Counted from the first letter of the stretch, positions 1-8,874 are shown. The stretch: DNA of 64,000 nucleotides from Actinacidiphila glaucinigra (GCF_900188405.1 NZ_FZOF01000007.1:397211-461210), one strand, 5' to 3'. The notes: generated from the letters alone by a model not told the origin. Numbers and translations are program-made.

Positions 1-254
1 ACGACGGCGGGCACCCTGACGCCGGTGTGGGGGAGAGCGTCTGCAGCTGGGAGAACCAGGACACCTACCACTCCGTCACGCTGAGCATCGGCTCCCCGAA
101 GACGGCCGGCTCGGAGGCCGACGGTGCCGAATCGATGATGACCGTGTTCACCGTCGACGACCGCCTGTGCACCCTGCAGGTCGTCACCCTCAAGCGGGAC
201 GCCGACAAGAAGTCCGAGGCCGAGCTCATAGACCTGGTCCGCACGAGAGTGTGA
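1..254 (+). CDS. C-terminal fragment of a DUF3558-like secreted/lipoprotein
   Basis: The reading frame is open to the left edge (first full codon at position 3) and ends at TGA 252-254, so only the last 83 or so residues are present. The visible part has a Cys-Ser-Trp near its start, alternating hydrophobic beta-strand segments and a final Leu-Ile-Asp-Leu helix. That pattern recalls DUF3558 lipoproteins, which are exported through a lipobox outside this window. The signal peptide cannot be seen. Function is unknown; the family assignment is a pattern-level guess. Confidence 0.55.
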   Translation, partial: DGGHPDAGVGESVCSWENQDTYHSVTLSIGSPKTAGSEADGAESMMTVFTVDDRLCTLQVVTLKRDADKKSEAELIDLVRTRV

Positions 255-361
255 TCCCGGGCCCCGTGGGCCGGGAGGCCGCTCCCGGCCCACGGGACGC
301 GCCGCACCCCGGCCGGACGCGGCCGGGTTGCCGCTCGTCCGCCGGACATTAGCGTCGGACC

Positions 362-1204
362 ATGGACTCACCGACGCGGTTCACGCTGACCGAGCACTCG
401 TCCACCTACTGGCGCGTGACGTTCGACAACCCTCCCGTCAACCTCGTCGACTCGACGATGACGGGCGAGCTGGACGCCGTCTTCACACGTGCCGAGCAGA
501 GCGGCGTCGCGGTCATCGTCTTCGACAGCGCGGACCCCGAGTTCTTCATCGCCCACTACGACCTCTCCGCCAAGGAGGAGCTGGACCACGTCCTGGCCCA
601 TCCGGAGGAGGTCCACCCCTACACGGCGCTCCTCACCCGCCTGAGCAAGCTGCCCATGGCGACCATCGCCTCCATCAGGGGCATCGCACGCGGCGCGGGC
701 AGCGAGTTCCTGCTCGCCACCGACATGCGCTTCGGCAGCCGTGAGAAGGCCGTCATCGGCCAGTTCGAGATCGGCATGAGCGCCATCCCCGGCGGTGGAC
801 CCGCCACGCGCCTGCCCGCCCTGGTCGGACGGGGCCGGACCTTCGAGATCCTCCTCGGCGGGCTCGACATGGACGGGGACCTCGCCGAGCGGTACGGGTA
901 CCTGAACCGTGCCTTCCCCGACGCCGAGCTCGACGGCTTCGTCGACGAGCTGGCCTCCCGCATCGCCTCCTTCGACCTGCAGACGATCAAGGACATCAAG
1001 CACTTCGTCAACGTCGCGACCCTGCGCCCGGACGGAGAGTTCAAGGACCAGATGGACGCCTTCTGGGCCGCGGTGAACCGTCCGGCACAGCAGCACGTCG
1101 CACGGCACCTGTTCGAGGCAGGGCTCCAGCAGCGCGGCGAACTGGAACGCGACCTCCCGCACTGGGTCACGCGGTACCAGTACCGCACCGGCGCCGACGC
1201 CTAG
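362..1204 (+). CDS. Enoyl-CoA hydratase/isomerase (crotonase) family protein
   Basis: A 280-residue protein with the crotonase fold pattern. Residues 20-30 contain NPPVNLVD, a typical first strand and loop. Around residues 104-125 lies IRGIARGAGSEFLLATDMRF, corresponding to the oxyanion-hole segment that binds the acyl-CoA thioester carbonyl. Length is normal for the family (about 260-290). I see no clear pair of catalytic glutamates, so it may be an isomerase or hydrolase rather than a true hydratase. The ATG at 362 has no good ribosome binding site and may be leaderless. It appears monocistronic: a 72-base gap and a separate ribosome binding site precede the aquaporin gene. Substrate unknown. 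Confidence 0.8.
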   Translation: MDSPTRFTLTEHSSTYWRVTFDNPPVNLVDSTMTGELDAVFTRAEQSGVAVIVFDSADPEFFIAHYDLSAKEELDHVLAHPEEVHPYTALLTRLSKLPMATIASIRGIARGAGSEFLLATDMRFGSREKAVIGQFEIGMSAIPGGGPATRLPALVGRGRTFEILLGGLDMDGDLAERYGYLNRAFPDAELDGFVDELASRIASFDLQTIKDIKHFVNVATLRPDGEFKDQMDAFWAAVNRPAQQHVARHLFEAGLQQRGELERDLPHWVTRYQYRTGADA

Positions 1205-1276
1205 CATCCGCCGCGCCCGCAGGGCATCGGCGCGCGGGCGGCCGTCCCCGCGTGCCCCGTCTCCTGGAGAGGCCTG

Positions 1277-2245
1277 ATGGCTGTTGAGATCCCGCCCCTG
1301 GTGAGCCCCTCGCGCTTCCGCCGTCGCGGGGGACTGCTCGGGGAGTGCCTCGCGGAGTTCCTGGGGATGTTCGTGCTCGTCTCCTTCGGATGCGGCGTGG
1401 CCGCCATGGCGGTCGCGGCACTGCCCGGTTCCGGCCGCACCTCGGGCGTCACCACGAGCTTCGTCGGCGCCGGTGACTGGGTCATGCCCGTGCTCGGCTG
1501 GGGGCTGGCCGTGACCTTCGGCATCTACGTCGCCGGCGGCGTCAGCGGCGCGCACCTCAATCCGGCCGTCACGCTCGCCTTCGCGGTGCGCCGCCGGTTC
1601 CCGTGGGTCAAGGTCGTGCCGTACGTGTTCGCCCAGCTGGTGGGCGCCTTCGCCGGGGCCGTGCTGGTGTACGCGGTGTACCACGACGCGATCAGCGCCC
1701 TCGACCAGGCGATGAAGGGGCCGAAGACGGACGGGCACACGCTCGCCAGTTTCTCGATCTTCGGCACCGTCCCGGCCTCGTACTTCCACGGGAGCCTGTG
1801 GGGCCCACTGGTGGACCAGATCGTCGGCGCGGCGTTCATGCTGATCTTCATCATGGCCGTCATCGACCTGCGCAACCCCGCCGTGCGGGTCTATCTGGGG
1901 CCGGTCGTGATCGGTCTGGCGGTCGCCGCGATCGGACTGTCGTACGGCGCGAACGCCGGGTACGCCATCAACCCCGCCCGCGATTTCGGTCCGCGACTGT
2001 TCGCCTGGGCCATGGGCTGGGGCGAACTCGCCCTGCCGGGCTCGCAGCCGGGCGCCTTCAGCGACTACTTCTGGGTCCCCATCGTGGGGCCCCTCATCGG
2101 CGGCGTGATCGGGGTCCTGGTCTACGACCTCTTCATCGGCGACGTCCTGCACATCCGCACCCGCATGGCCAAGGGCCCGGAGGTCGGCTGCACGCGTCCG
2201 GTGACGACCACGCCGGACGCGAGCGCCCTCGCACGACGCGGATGA
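1277..2245 (+). CDS. MIP family channel, aquaglyceroporin-like
   Basis: A 322-residue membrane channel with both half-pore signatures of the major intrinsic protein family: HLNPAVTL near residue 94 and INPARDFGPR near residue 232. The Asp right after the second NPAR is the residue typical of glycerol facilitators rather than strict water channels, so glycerol or another small polyol is the likelier substrate. Six hydrophobic helices are visible. The protein is longer than E. coli GlpF because of a loop near residues 140-175 and a polar C-terminal tail. A GGAGAGG ribosome binding site precedes the ATG at 1277. No glycerol kinase gene is nearby. Confidence 0.88.
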   Translation: MAVEIPPLVSPSRFRRRGGLLGECLAEFLGMFVLVSFGCGVAAMAVAALPGSGRTSGVTTSFVGAGDWVMPVLGWGLAVTFGIYVAGGVSGAHLNPAVTLAFAVRRRFPWVKVVPYVFAQLVGAFAGAVLVYAVYHDAISALDQAMKGPKTDGHTLASFSIFGTVPASYFHGSLWGPLVDQIVGAAFMLIFIMAVIDLRNPAVRVYLGPVVIGLAVAAIGLSYGANAGYAINPARDFGPRLFAWAMGWGELALPGSQPGAFSDYFWVPIVGPLIGGVIGVLVYDLFIGDVLHIRTRMAKGPEVGCTRPVTTTPDASALARRG

Positions 2246-2249
2246 CGGC

Positions 2250-2282
2250 GGCGCCCCGCCCCCGGAGGCGGGGTGGGGCGCC
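2250..2282. terminator. Bidirectional hairpin between aquaporin and cupin genes
   Basis: A GC-rich inverted repeat with left arm GGCGCCCCGCCCC and right arm GGGGTGGGGCGCC, one G-T wobble and a short loop. It sits just after the aquaporin stop and before the convergent cupin stop. It lacks a U tract, as is usual for high-GC actinobacterial terminators. Confidence 0.65.
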
Positions 2283-2297
2283 GGCGGCGGGCCCGGG

Positions 2298-2810
2298 CTA
2301 CGGAAGCATGATCGTCTTGGACTGCCGGATGACCTGCTCGGCGCGGGCGCCCATGTCGTCGTCGATGGGGGGCGGTGCCTCGCCGGGGCGGGCGGGTGTG
2401 CTGTGGTCGAGCATCAGCTGCTCGAGGCCGGGCGGTGTGTAGATGAAGAGCAGGCGCGCGGCGTGGATGCGCTTGTTCCTGAAGCCGTGCCGGATTCCCT
2501 TGGGCACATGGATGAAGTCACCGGTCACGGCGGTGAACTCGTGGTCGCCGTCCACGAACTCCAGCTCGCCGTCGAGGACGTAGAACGTCTCGTCCTCCTC
2601 CGTGTGCGCATGGGGGACCGGGCCGCCGCCGGCCGGAACGGTGGCCTCGACGAAGCCGATGTTCCCGTTGGTCTGCGCGCCCGTCGCCTTGATCGTGTAG
2701 ACGTCGTCCGCGGCCCATACGGTCGGACCCTGGCCGGAGGGCACGTAGAGCGCGCCGCGCCGGTTCCACATCGGGTCGTCGGGATCGGTCTCGGTCAGCA
2801 GAAAACTCAT
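2298..2810 (-). CDS. Cupin-domain protein
   Basis: A 170-residue single-domain cupin. The metal-binding signature is visible as PHAHTEEDETFYVLDGELEF (His-x-His, downstream Glu) near residues 71-90, and the second cupin motif near residues 104-115 as GDFIHVPKGIRH. The ATG at 2810 is chosen because GGAGACACG lies just upstream; an in-frame start 18 codons earlier would run into the promoter palindrome. Such small cupins include quercetin-dioxygenase-like enzymes and epimerase-like proteins; the reaction cannot be told. The gene is divergent from the hydrolase at 2941. Confidence 0.8.
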   Translation of the reverse strand: MSFLLTETDPDDPMWNRRGALYVPSGQGPTVWAADDVYTIKATGAQTNGNIGFVEATVPAGGGPVPHAHTEEDETFYVLDGELEFVDGDHEFTAVTGDFIHVPKGIRHGFRNKRIHAARLLFIYTPPGLEQLMLDHSTPARPGEAPPPIDDDMGARAEQVIRQSKTIMLP

Positions 2811-2868
2811 CGTGTCTCCGTGGCAGTGGCCGGACGACCGGCCTTCGTGCCCCGAGCCTAGCAAAGTG

Positions 2869-2882
2869 CTTGACTAGTCAAG
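2869..2882. promoter_or_regulatory. Perfect 14-bp palindrome CTTGACTAGTCAAG, probable operator
   Basis: The sequence is its own reverse complement and lies between the divergent cupin and hydrolase genes. Read toward the cupin gene it contains a -35-like TTGACT with TAGGCT 15 bases further on, so a bound repressor would block that promoter. The size and composition match MarR- or related winged-helix dimer sites. No regulator gene is adjacent. Confidence 0.6.
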
Positions 2883-2940
2883 AATATGTTCCGTTCGTGG
2901 GGTTGGTGTCCCCGCTCACCCTGCCCCAGTATCAGGAGGT

Positions 2941-3645
2941 ATGCGTGGTGCCACCGACTCCCGACCGAATGCGCCGACCCTGCTCCTCGTGCACGGGGCG
3001 TGGCACGGCTCCTGGTGCTGGGACCGGGTGCGGTCCCTGCTCGCCGCCGACGGCTGGGCGACGCGGGTGGCCGACCTCCCCAGTGCCGGGCAGGAGAACG
3101 CCGGGGTCCAGGAGGACGCGCGCGAAGTGCTGCGGGGGCTGCAGGGGATCGAGGGCCCGGTGGTCGTGGTCGCGCACTCCTACGCCGGGGTGCCCGTCGC
3201 CCAGGTCGTCGCGGAGGCGCCCGCGATCGCCCATGTCGTCTATCTGACCGCCTACCGGCTGGAGGTCGGCGAGACCGTCCTGGGCTATCACGGGGCTGCC
3301 GTGGTCCCGGAGCCGCGGGGGTTCCGGCCGGTGCCGGACGATCCGGTCGCCGCGTTCTACGGTGACGTGCCGCCGCGGGAGGCCGAGGCGGCGGTCGCGC
3401 GGCTGGTTCCGCAGAGCACGAAGTCGTTCGTCGAGCCGCTCACCAGTGCGAGCCGGCGCGCGGTCCCGTCCACGTATGTCGTGTGCGAGCGGGACCGGGC
3501 GCTGCGGCCGGCCCTCCAGGAGGACATGGCCGCCCGCACCGCCGGGCCGGTGTACCGGCTGCCCAGTCACCACTCGCCGTTCCTGTCCATGCCCGGGGCG
3601 TGCGCATCCCTCTTCGCGCGGATCGCCCTCGAGGCGACCGCCTGA
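2941..3645 (+). CDS. Alpha/beta hydrolase (methylesterase/hydroxynitrile-lyase-like)
   Basis: A 234-residue small alpha/beta hydrolase. HGAWHGSWCW near residues 18-27 is the oxyanion-hole segment typical of the plant-type esterase subgroup. HSYAG near residue 79 is the nucleophile elbow (Ser between His and Tyr). The Asp is probably in CERDRALRP and the catalytic His in LPSHHSPFLSMP near the C-terminus. The start is odd: AGGAGG ends one base before the ATG at 2941, leaving almost no spacer, and no other in-frame start exists nearby. It shares the intergenic palindrome with the cupin gene, which suggests joint control. Substrate unknown. Confidence 0.8.
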   Translation: MRGATDSRPNAPTLLLVHGAWHGSWCWDRVRSLLAADGWATRVADLPSAGQENAGVQEDAREVLRGLQGIEGPVVVVAHSYAGVPVAQVVAEAPAIAHVVYLTAYRLEVGETVLGYHGAAVVPEPRGFRPVPDDPVAAFYGDVPPREAEAAVARLVPQSTKSFVEPLTSASRRAVPSTYVVCERDRALRPALQEDMAARTAGPVYRLPSHHSPFLSMPGACASLFARIALEATA

Positions 3646-3728
3646 GACGGTGCGGTGCGGTCGGGTGGCGTCGCGGGAGGGCGAAACGGACGACGCTCGC
3701 CCTGTTGTGCCAGCCGGGGAACGCGAGC

Positions 3729-3762
3729 GGCCTCCGGCCGGCGTTGGCGCCGGCCGGAGGCC
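3729..3762. terminator. Perfect 15-bp hairpin, bidirectional terminator
   Basis: Arms GGCCTCCGGCCGGCG and CGCCGGCCGGAGGCC are exactly complementary with a TTGG loop. It lies between the convergent hydrolase gene and the propeller/phosphoesterase gene. Confidence 0.75.
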
Positions 3763-3793
3763 CCTTGTGTGCGGTACGTGCGGGCCGCGTGCC

Positions 3794-6568
3794 TCAGCCG
3801 TCGTTCTCCGCCGACGGGATGTAGGCGCCCGGCACGTCGTCCGGCGCGAAGATCTCGTGCTCGCCGGGGTACGGCTTCGTCCAGGCGTGCGTCCGGTACC
3901 AGGTGAGGTGGTTCAGCTGCGCCGGGTTGGCGAAGTCCGGCCTCGCGTCGGGGCCGGTCAGCCGCTGCTTGGACTGCCAGTCCTGCCACTGCGCCGCGAG
4001 GGCCTTCTTGCCCGCCGGCACCTTCGTCGACGGGACGGCCGCGGCGTTCGGGTCCTGCGGGGCCGGGGTGTCCAGGCCGCAGGCGGGCGCGGTCTTCACG
4101 CCGTCGGTCAGCGGGATCCGGTTGGGCAGCGCGGTGAACGGCGTGTAGTCCGCCTTCTTGGTGAACGCGCCGAACATCGGGGTGGCCGCGCTGTCCTTCT
4201 GGTTCATCGGGTGGATCCCGAGGATCTGCTCGATGGTGCGGATCATCGTGATCTGCGAGTAGTAGCGGCTGTCGACGGTGCCGTGCCGGGCCCAGGGGCT
4301 GATGATCTGGATCGGGGCACGGTGGCCGTCGATGTGGTCGAGGCCGGCCTGGGAGTCGTCCTCGACCACGAAGATCGCGGAGTCCTTCCAGTACTCGCTG
4401 TGCGAGATCTCGTCGACGATCCGTCCGACCGCGAGGTCGTTGTCCGCGACCTGGGCGGCGGGGCCCGCGGTTCCGCCGGTGTGGTCGCTGGAGAGCCAGA
4501 ACATGTTCAGGTTCGCCGGACCGTTCTTCTCGAAGTCCCGCTTCCATATCTCGGCGCGGTAGACGTCCGGGACGCTGGTGTCGAACTTCGGGAAGCCGGG
4601 CACCGAGACGCTGTTGAGCGAGGGGATGGGGGAGGACGACACCAGGTTGTAGGCGGTGTCCTGCCCGGTGGCCCGCATGTTCTTGGTGTCGCAGTACAGG
4701 TTCTGCCAGGTCGCGCCGGCCGGCTTGGTGAGGAACTGGTGGAACTCGCCGAAGTCCCGCACGCTCTTGCCCACCGCCTGCGCGCCGCTCCAGATGAAGC
4801 CGGTGCGCTGGTGGCCGAGGGCGTCGTCCTCGGTGTCGTAGCTGCGCGCGTACTCGCCGGCCGAGGACTCGGTGTACTCCGGGTTGTCGGCCTGCATCAG
4901 CCAGTTGTGGCCCTCGGCGGAGTTCGTACCGATGTCGTACGTGTTGTCGTACAGACCGAACTGCCGGGTCAGCGCGTGCTGGTTCGGCGTCACGTTCTCG
5001 CCGAACTCCGCGAGGGACGGGTCGCCGTTGCCCTGCGGGATGTCACCGAAGACCTGGTCGTAGGTCCGGTTCTCCTTGACGATCAGGAAGACGTGCTTGA
5101 TCGTCGACGGGTCGCCGAGCCGCTGCGGGACGGCCACCGCCTTCGCGTGGCCCTTGCCCTTGCCCTTGTCCTTCGCGAGCTTGACCGAGCCGTTGGTCCA
5201 GCCGTTCTGCTGGAAGACCTTGGCCGTCTGCGACTTGATGACCTTCTCGCTCGGCAGCGTGAACCGCTGGACGCTCGAGGTGGTGTCGTGGGTGCCGTGC
5301 CCGGCGCTGTTCGTGGGCCGGCGGGCGTCGATGCCGCGGGTGTTGGAGACCACGACCTGGTCGCCGACGGTGGCGATCTCCGAGGGGAAGTAGTCCGTCG
5401 GGAGGAGGCCGACGTAGCTGACGGGCTCCTGAGGGGAGTTGTAGCGGTAGACGGCGACCGCGTTGGCGCGGCCCAGCGTCACCAGCAGGTGGCCGTCGTC
5501 GGTGAGCGTGACGGCGTTGGGCTCGTAGCCCACCGGCGACTCCGGCCACGGCTGGGTGGCGATGGTCTGGACGACCTTGTTCTTGCGGGTGTCGATGACC
5601 GAGACGTCGTTGGTGGCGGTGTTCGTGACGAACAGCGCGCCCTTCTTGGCGTACAGGGCGGTCGGGTGCAGACCCACGTCGATGCTCGCGACGGCGGCCG
5701 CCGGGTCGGCGAGGTCGATGACGCTGACCGTGCCGGTGGTGGTCGCGCCGGTCTTGGGGTCGGCCGGCACCTGGGTGCCGTACGAGTTGATCGTGGTCTC
5801 GCCGGGCTTCGCCGGCCGGCCGCCCTCGTTGCTGACGTACAGCTTGGAGCCGACCACGACCATGTCGCGCGGGGCGTTGCCCACGGCCCAGCTCTGCTTG
5901 ACGGTCCCGGTGGCCGCGTCGATGGCGACCACGCGGTTCTGGCCGTTGACCGCCGCGTACACGGTGGAGCCGTCGGAGGAGAACACCGGCTCGCCCACCA
6001 GGGCGTGCTTGGAGCCGTCAGCGGGGATGGTGACGGACGTCGGGTTGGCGAGGCTGCCGTCCGGGTTCACGGTGAACCGCGTGTAGCCGTCGGTCTGGCC
6101 CAGCCACAGCTGCGTGCCGTCGGGCGAGTAGGTGGGGCCCTCCTGCCCCACGCTGTTGCTTGCGATGCGCAGGTTCGCGGACGCGGAGTTGCCGACGAGC
6201 TGCTGGACCTTCCAGCTCTTCAGGTCCACGACGGCCAGCGCCACGCCGCCGTCGGTGACCGAGGCCGCGAGGTGGGTGCCGTCCGGGCTGACCGAGGACG
6301 ACATGATCTTGCCGTTGTCGATGACGAGGCGCTCACCGTACGGGGCGATGTACTGGTCGCCGGAGACGACCTGCCCCCGGTCGGTGACCTGGCCGACCTG
6401 GTCGTGGCCGAACTGGGTGGTCTGGGCGAACCCGATCCCGGTGCCGGTGGCGAGGACGACGGCGGTCGCGGCAGCCAGCGTGAGGCTTCTGCGGTTGCCG
6501 AACCGGCGGCCGAGGAGGGCGCGGGTGTCCCTCTCGGCGTCCACGCGGCGGCGACGAGTGACCTGCAT
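3794..6568 (-). CDS. Secreted beta-propeller/phosphoesterase fusion protein
   Basis: A 924-residue protein. An N-terminal basic stretch and hydrophobic segment (about residues 28-48, ending FAQ) form a signal peptide or anchor. Residues 80-450 are a seven-bladed YncE/YVTN-type propeller, with repeats such as VSVIDTRKNKVVQTI and VVAIDAATGTVKQSW. From about 488, HVFLIVKENRTYDQVFGD starts an alkaline-phosphatase-superfamily domain of the PF04185-like phosphoesterase type; a later VVEDDSQAGLDHIDGHRAP carries likely metal ligands. It is the last gene of a three-gene operon, six bases after the permease stop. The substrate is likely an extracytoplasmic phosphodiester or phosphomonoester. This fusion architecture recurs in bacteria as bifunctional YncE/alkaline phosphatase family proteins. 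Confidence 0.85.
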   Translation of the reverse strand: MQVTRRRRVDAERDTRALLGRRFGNRRSLTLAAATAVVLATGTGIGFAQTTQFGHDQVGQVTDRGQVVSGDQYIAPYGERLVIDNGKIMSSSVSPDGTHLAASVTDGGVALAVVDLKSWKVQQLVGNSASANLRIASNSVGQEGPTYSPDGTQLWLGQTDGYTRFTVNPDGSLANPTSVTIPADGSKHALVGEPVFSSDGSTVYAAVNGQNRVVAIDAATGTVKQSWAVGNAPRDMVVVGSKLYVSNEGGRPAKPGETTINSYGTQVPADPKTGATTTGTVSVIDLADPAAAVASIDVGLHPTALYAKKGALFVTNTATNDVSVIDTRKNKVVQTIATQPWPESPVGYEPNAVTLTDDGHLLVTLGRANAVAVYRYNSPQEPVSYVGLLPTDYFPSEIATVGDQVVVSNTRGIDARRPTNSAGHGTHDTTSSVQRFTLPSEKVIKSQTAKVFQQNGWTNGSVKLAKDKGKGKGHAKAVAVPQRLGDPSTIKHVFLIVKENRTYDQVFGDIPQGNGDPSLAEFGENVTPNQHALTRQFGLYDNTYDIGTNSAEGHNWLMQADNPEYTESSAGEYARSYDTEDDALGHQRTGFIWSGAQAVGKSVRDFGEFHQFLTKPAGATWQNLYCDTKNMRATGQDTAYNLVSSSPIPSLNSVSVPGFPKFDTSVPDVYRAEIWKRDFEKNGPANLNMFWLSSDHTGGTAGPAAQVADNDLAVGRIVDEISHSEYWKDSAIFVVEDDSQAGLDHIDGHRAPIQIISPWARHGTVDSRYYSQITMIRTIEQILGIHPMNQKDSAATPMFGAFTKKADYTPFTALPNRIPLTDGVKTAPACGLDTPAPQDPNAAAVPSTKVPAGKKALAAQWQDWQSKQRLTGPDARPDFANPAQLNHLTWYRTHAWTKPYPGEHEIFAPDDVPGAYIPSAENDG

Positions 6569-6574
6569 CGTGAG

Positions 6575-7936
6575 TTATCCCTTCGGGGAGGTGGCGAGCA
6601 GTTCGACGTTGCCGTCGAACTGCCAGAGCGGGTTCGGCGCGTCCCCCACGGGGGTCCGCACCAGGAAGTAGCCGTTGACTTCCTTCGGCCCGTCGCCGTC
6701 CGCGACGTACCGCCCGTCCGGAGTGACGTCGAGCTGGTAGATGGCCTGGCCCGTGGTCGCGACGCCGGGGAGGTGCCAGGAGACGACGCAGCGCCAGTCG
6801 TTGCCGGCGCCCTCGGCGCCGTCCGCGACGCTGCCCTTGGTGCACGCCGCCGTGGCCTTGAGCTGGTTCTCGGTGACGGCGGGGCGGTTGAGCTGGTCGG
6901 TCTGCATGCGGTAGAGGTGCGCGAAGGCCGTGGCGACCGAGCGCTGCACCTTGTCCTGCTCGATCCCGGAACCCGTGGCCGGGGTCGTGACGGCGACGAC
7001 GGCGACCGTCGCCGCGAGCAGCCCGGCCAGCGGGAGGGCTCCGGCGAGAAGCGCGCGGCGCGCCGAGCCGTCGTCGGTCAGGTTGGTGAAGTCGCGCCGC
7101 AGGAAGAGCAGATAGGCCAGGACCGTCGCGGTCACGGCCCACACCAGGCTGACCGCGATGCCGATGAGCAGCGGTGCGAGCTGCCGGGGGCCGGTGAACA
7201 GGCCGTTCCAGGAGATGAAGGCGTATCCGGGCAGGGCCAGGCGTACGGCGACGGGGAGCGGCATCATCTGCGCGAGCTGCATCGCGAGGGCGACGAGCGC
7301 GGGCAGCAGCAGCCCCATCGGGGACCGCCCGAGGGCGATGGAACCGAGGAGGCCGATCCCGGCCAGGGCCAGGGTCGGGGCGAGGGCGCAGGCCCAGGCG
7401 AGGAAGACCTGCCCGGCGGCGTCGGACGGCGTCAGCAGGTGGCCGTCGAGACCCACCAGGGGCTGGTTGCCGACGGCCAGGACGCCGCCGACCGCGCTGG
7501 AGCAGGCCATCCCGGTCACGAGCAGCAGCAGGACGGTGAGGCTGGCCAGCGCCTTCGCCGCGAAGATCCGCCCCGGCGAGCGGACCGCCACCAGCAGGTG
7601 GCGCCAGGTGCCGAGCCGGTCCTCGGAGGCGAACACGTCGCCGGCGACCACCGAGGTCAGCAGCGGGAGCGCCCAGGTGCCCGCGAAGCCGAGCATCACC
7701 AGCGGCCCGGCCCATGCCGTCGCGTGCATCCAGCGGCCGAAGAGGGTGTCGACGGGGAGCGTGCTCTGCCGGCTCACCGCGGCGACGAAGAGCGCCGGCG
7801 CGATCCAGCAGGCCAGGACCAGCAGGCGGATCCGCCACTGCGAGACCAGTTTGACCAGCTCGAAGCGGTAGCCGCGCGACACCGGGACGCGGCGGGTGGG
7901 GACAACGTTGTCGGCGACGACGTTCGCGGCGGTCAT
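6575..7936 (-). CDS. ABC transporter permease with large C-terminal extracellular domain
   Basis: A 453-residue membrane protein. About seven hydrophobic helices occupy residues 35-315, including WRIRLLVLACWIAPALF and a cluster around LLLLVTGMACSSAVGG. Residues about 330-453 are soluble, with Cys pairs in AACTKGSV and WRCVVSW, suggesting a disulfide-bonded outer domain. Its ATGA start overlaps the ATPase stop, implying translational coupling. It ends six bases before the propeller/phosphoesterase start. The pairing suggests either export of that protein's ligand or an export system whose outer part processes a phosphate ester. Substrate unknown. Confidence 0.8.
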   Translation of the reverse strand: MTAANVVADNVVPTRRVPVSRGYRFELVKLVSQWRIRLLVLACWIAPALFVAAVSRQSTLPVDTLFGRWMHATAWAGPLVMLGFAGTWALPLLTSVVAGDVFASEDRLGTWRHLLVAVRSPGRIFAAKALASLTVLLLLVTGMACSSAVGGVLAVGNQPLVGLDGHLLTPSDAAGQVFLAWACALAPTLALAGIGLLGSIALGRSPMGLLLPALVALAMQLAQMMPLPVAVRLALPGYAFISWNGLFTGPRQLAPLLIGIAVSLVWAVTATVLAYLLFLRRDFTNLTDDGSARRALLAGALPLAGLLAATVAVVAVTTPATGSGIEQDKVQRSVATAFAHLYRMQTDQLNRPAVTENQLKATAACTKGSVADGAEGAGNDWRCVVSWHLPGVATTGQAIYQLDVTPDGRYVADGDGPKEVNGYFLVRTPVGDAPNPLWQFDGNVELLATSPKG

Positions 7937-8874
7937 CGACCGGCCTCCTGCTGCTGGGTGAGGGCGAGGAAAGCCGCCTCGAGCGGGGAGACGACGGGCG
8001 CGAGTTCGCGCAGTGCGATGCCCGCCCGCACGAGGCCCACCACGAGTTCGTCGAGGGCGGGCACCAGCGCGCGCACGACGAGCACGTCGGCGTCGTTCCG
8101 CAGGCCGGCGTCGTCGACGACGCGGACGCCGTCCGTGCCGAGGGCCAGTTCGCGGGCGGCGTGCGTGTCGGAGGTGAGCAGCCGGTAGTCGAGTTCACGG
8201 TTCTCGGCGGCCAGTTTGCCCAGCGGGCCCGAGAAGGCGATCCGCCCGGTGGCGAGGATGGTGACCTCGGAGCACAGCGCCTCCAGGTCGTCCATGCGGT
8301 GGCTCGACAGCACGACGGCGGTCCCCTCGTCCGCGAGCCGGGTGAGGACTCCGTGGACGTGCTTCTTGCCCGCCGGGTCAAGGCCGTTGGACGGTTCGTC
8401 GAGCACGAGCAGCCGGGGCCTGGTGAGCAGGGCGGCGGCGAGTCCGAGCCGCTGGCGCATACCGAGCGAGAACCCGCGGGCCCGGTCGTCGGCGACGTCC
8501 GTGAGGCCGACCTGGGCCAGTACGTCGTCGATCCCGGCCGTCCGCGCGTCCTGCCCGCGGAGCGCGGCCAGCGCGGCCAGGTTCTGCCGGGCGGTGAGCG
8601 ACGGGTAGAGGCCGGGCCCGTCCACGAAGCCGGCGACACCGTCGGGCGCGGCGAGCGCCCGTCCGACCGGCGTGCCCAGGATCTCGAGGCCGCCGCCGTC
8701 GGCGACCGCAAGGCCCAGCAGCAGGCCGAGCAACGTGGTCTTGCCTGCGCCGTTCGGTCCGACCAGGCCGTGTATCTGTCCCTGCGTCACGTCGAGGTCG
8801 ACGCCGTCGAGCGCGACGACGTCCCCGAAGCATTTCGTGATTCCGCGAGCACGGACCGCGAGGAGTGTGTCCAT
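7933..8874 (-). CDS. ABC transporter ATP-binding protein (CcmA/DrrA type)
   Basis: A 313-residue ATPase. Walker A GPNGAGKTT lies near residue 38, the signature FSLGMRQRLGLAAAL near 135, Walker B LLVLDEPSNGLDP near 155-165 and the switch His in SSHRMDD near 190. A C-terminal extension of about 100 residues resembles DrrA-type exporters. The ATG at 8874 is preferred over an upstream TTG because AAGGGA lies seven bases upstream. It overlaps the permease by four bases (ATGA) and is the first gene of the operon. The upstream region carries a PHO-box-like repeat. Confidence 0.88.
   Translation of the reverse strand: MDTLLAVRARGITKCFGDVVALDGVDLDVTQGQIHGLVGPNGAGKTTLLGLLLGLAVADGGGLEILGTPVGRALAAPDGVAGFVDGPGLYPSLTARQNLAALAALRGQDARTAGIDDVLAQVGLTDVADDRARGFSLGMRQRLGLAAALLTRPRLLVLDEPSNGLDPAGKKHVHGVLTRLADEGTAVVLSSHRMDDLEALCSEVTILATGRIAFSGPLGKLAAENRELDYRLLTSDTHAARELALGTDGVRVVDDAGLRNDADVLVVRALVPALDELVVGLVRAGIALRELAPVVSPLEAAFLALTQQQEAGR

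Noticed and set aside
3362..8188. 1608-residue plus-strand frame
   Set aside because: Low-complexity Arg/Gly/Val/Asp composition and complete overlap with the propeller, permease and ATPase genes on the other strand; a shadow of high-GC coding DNA.
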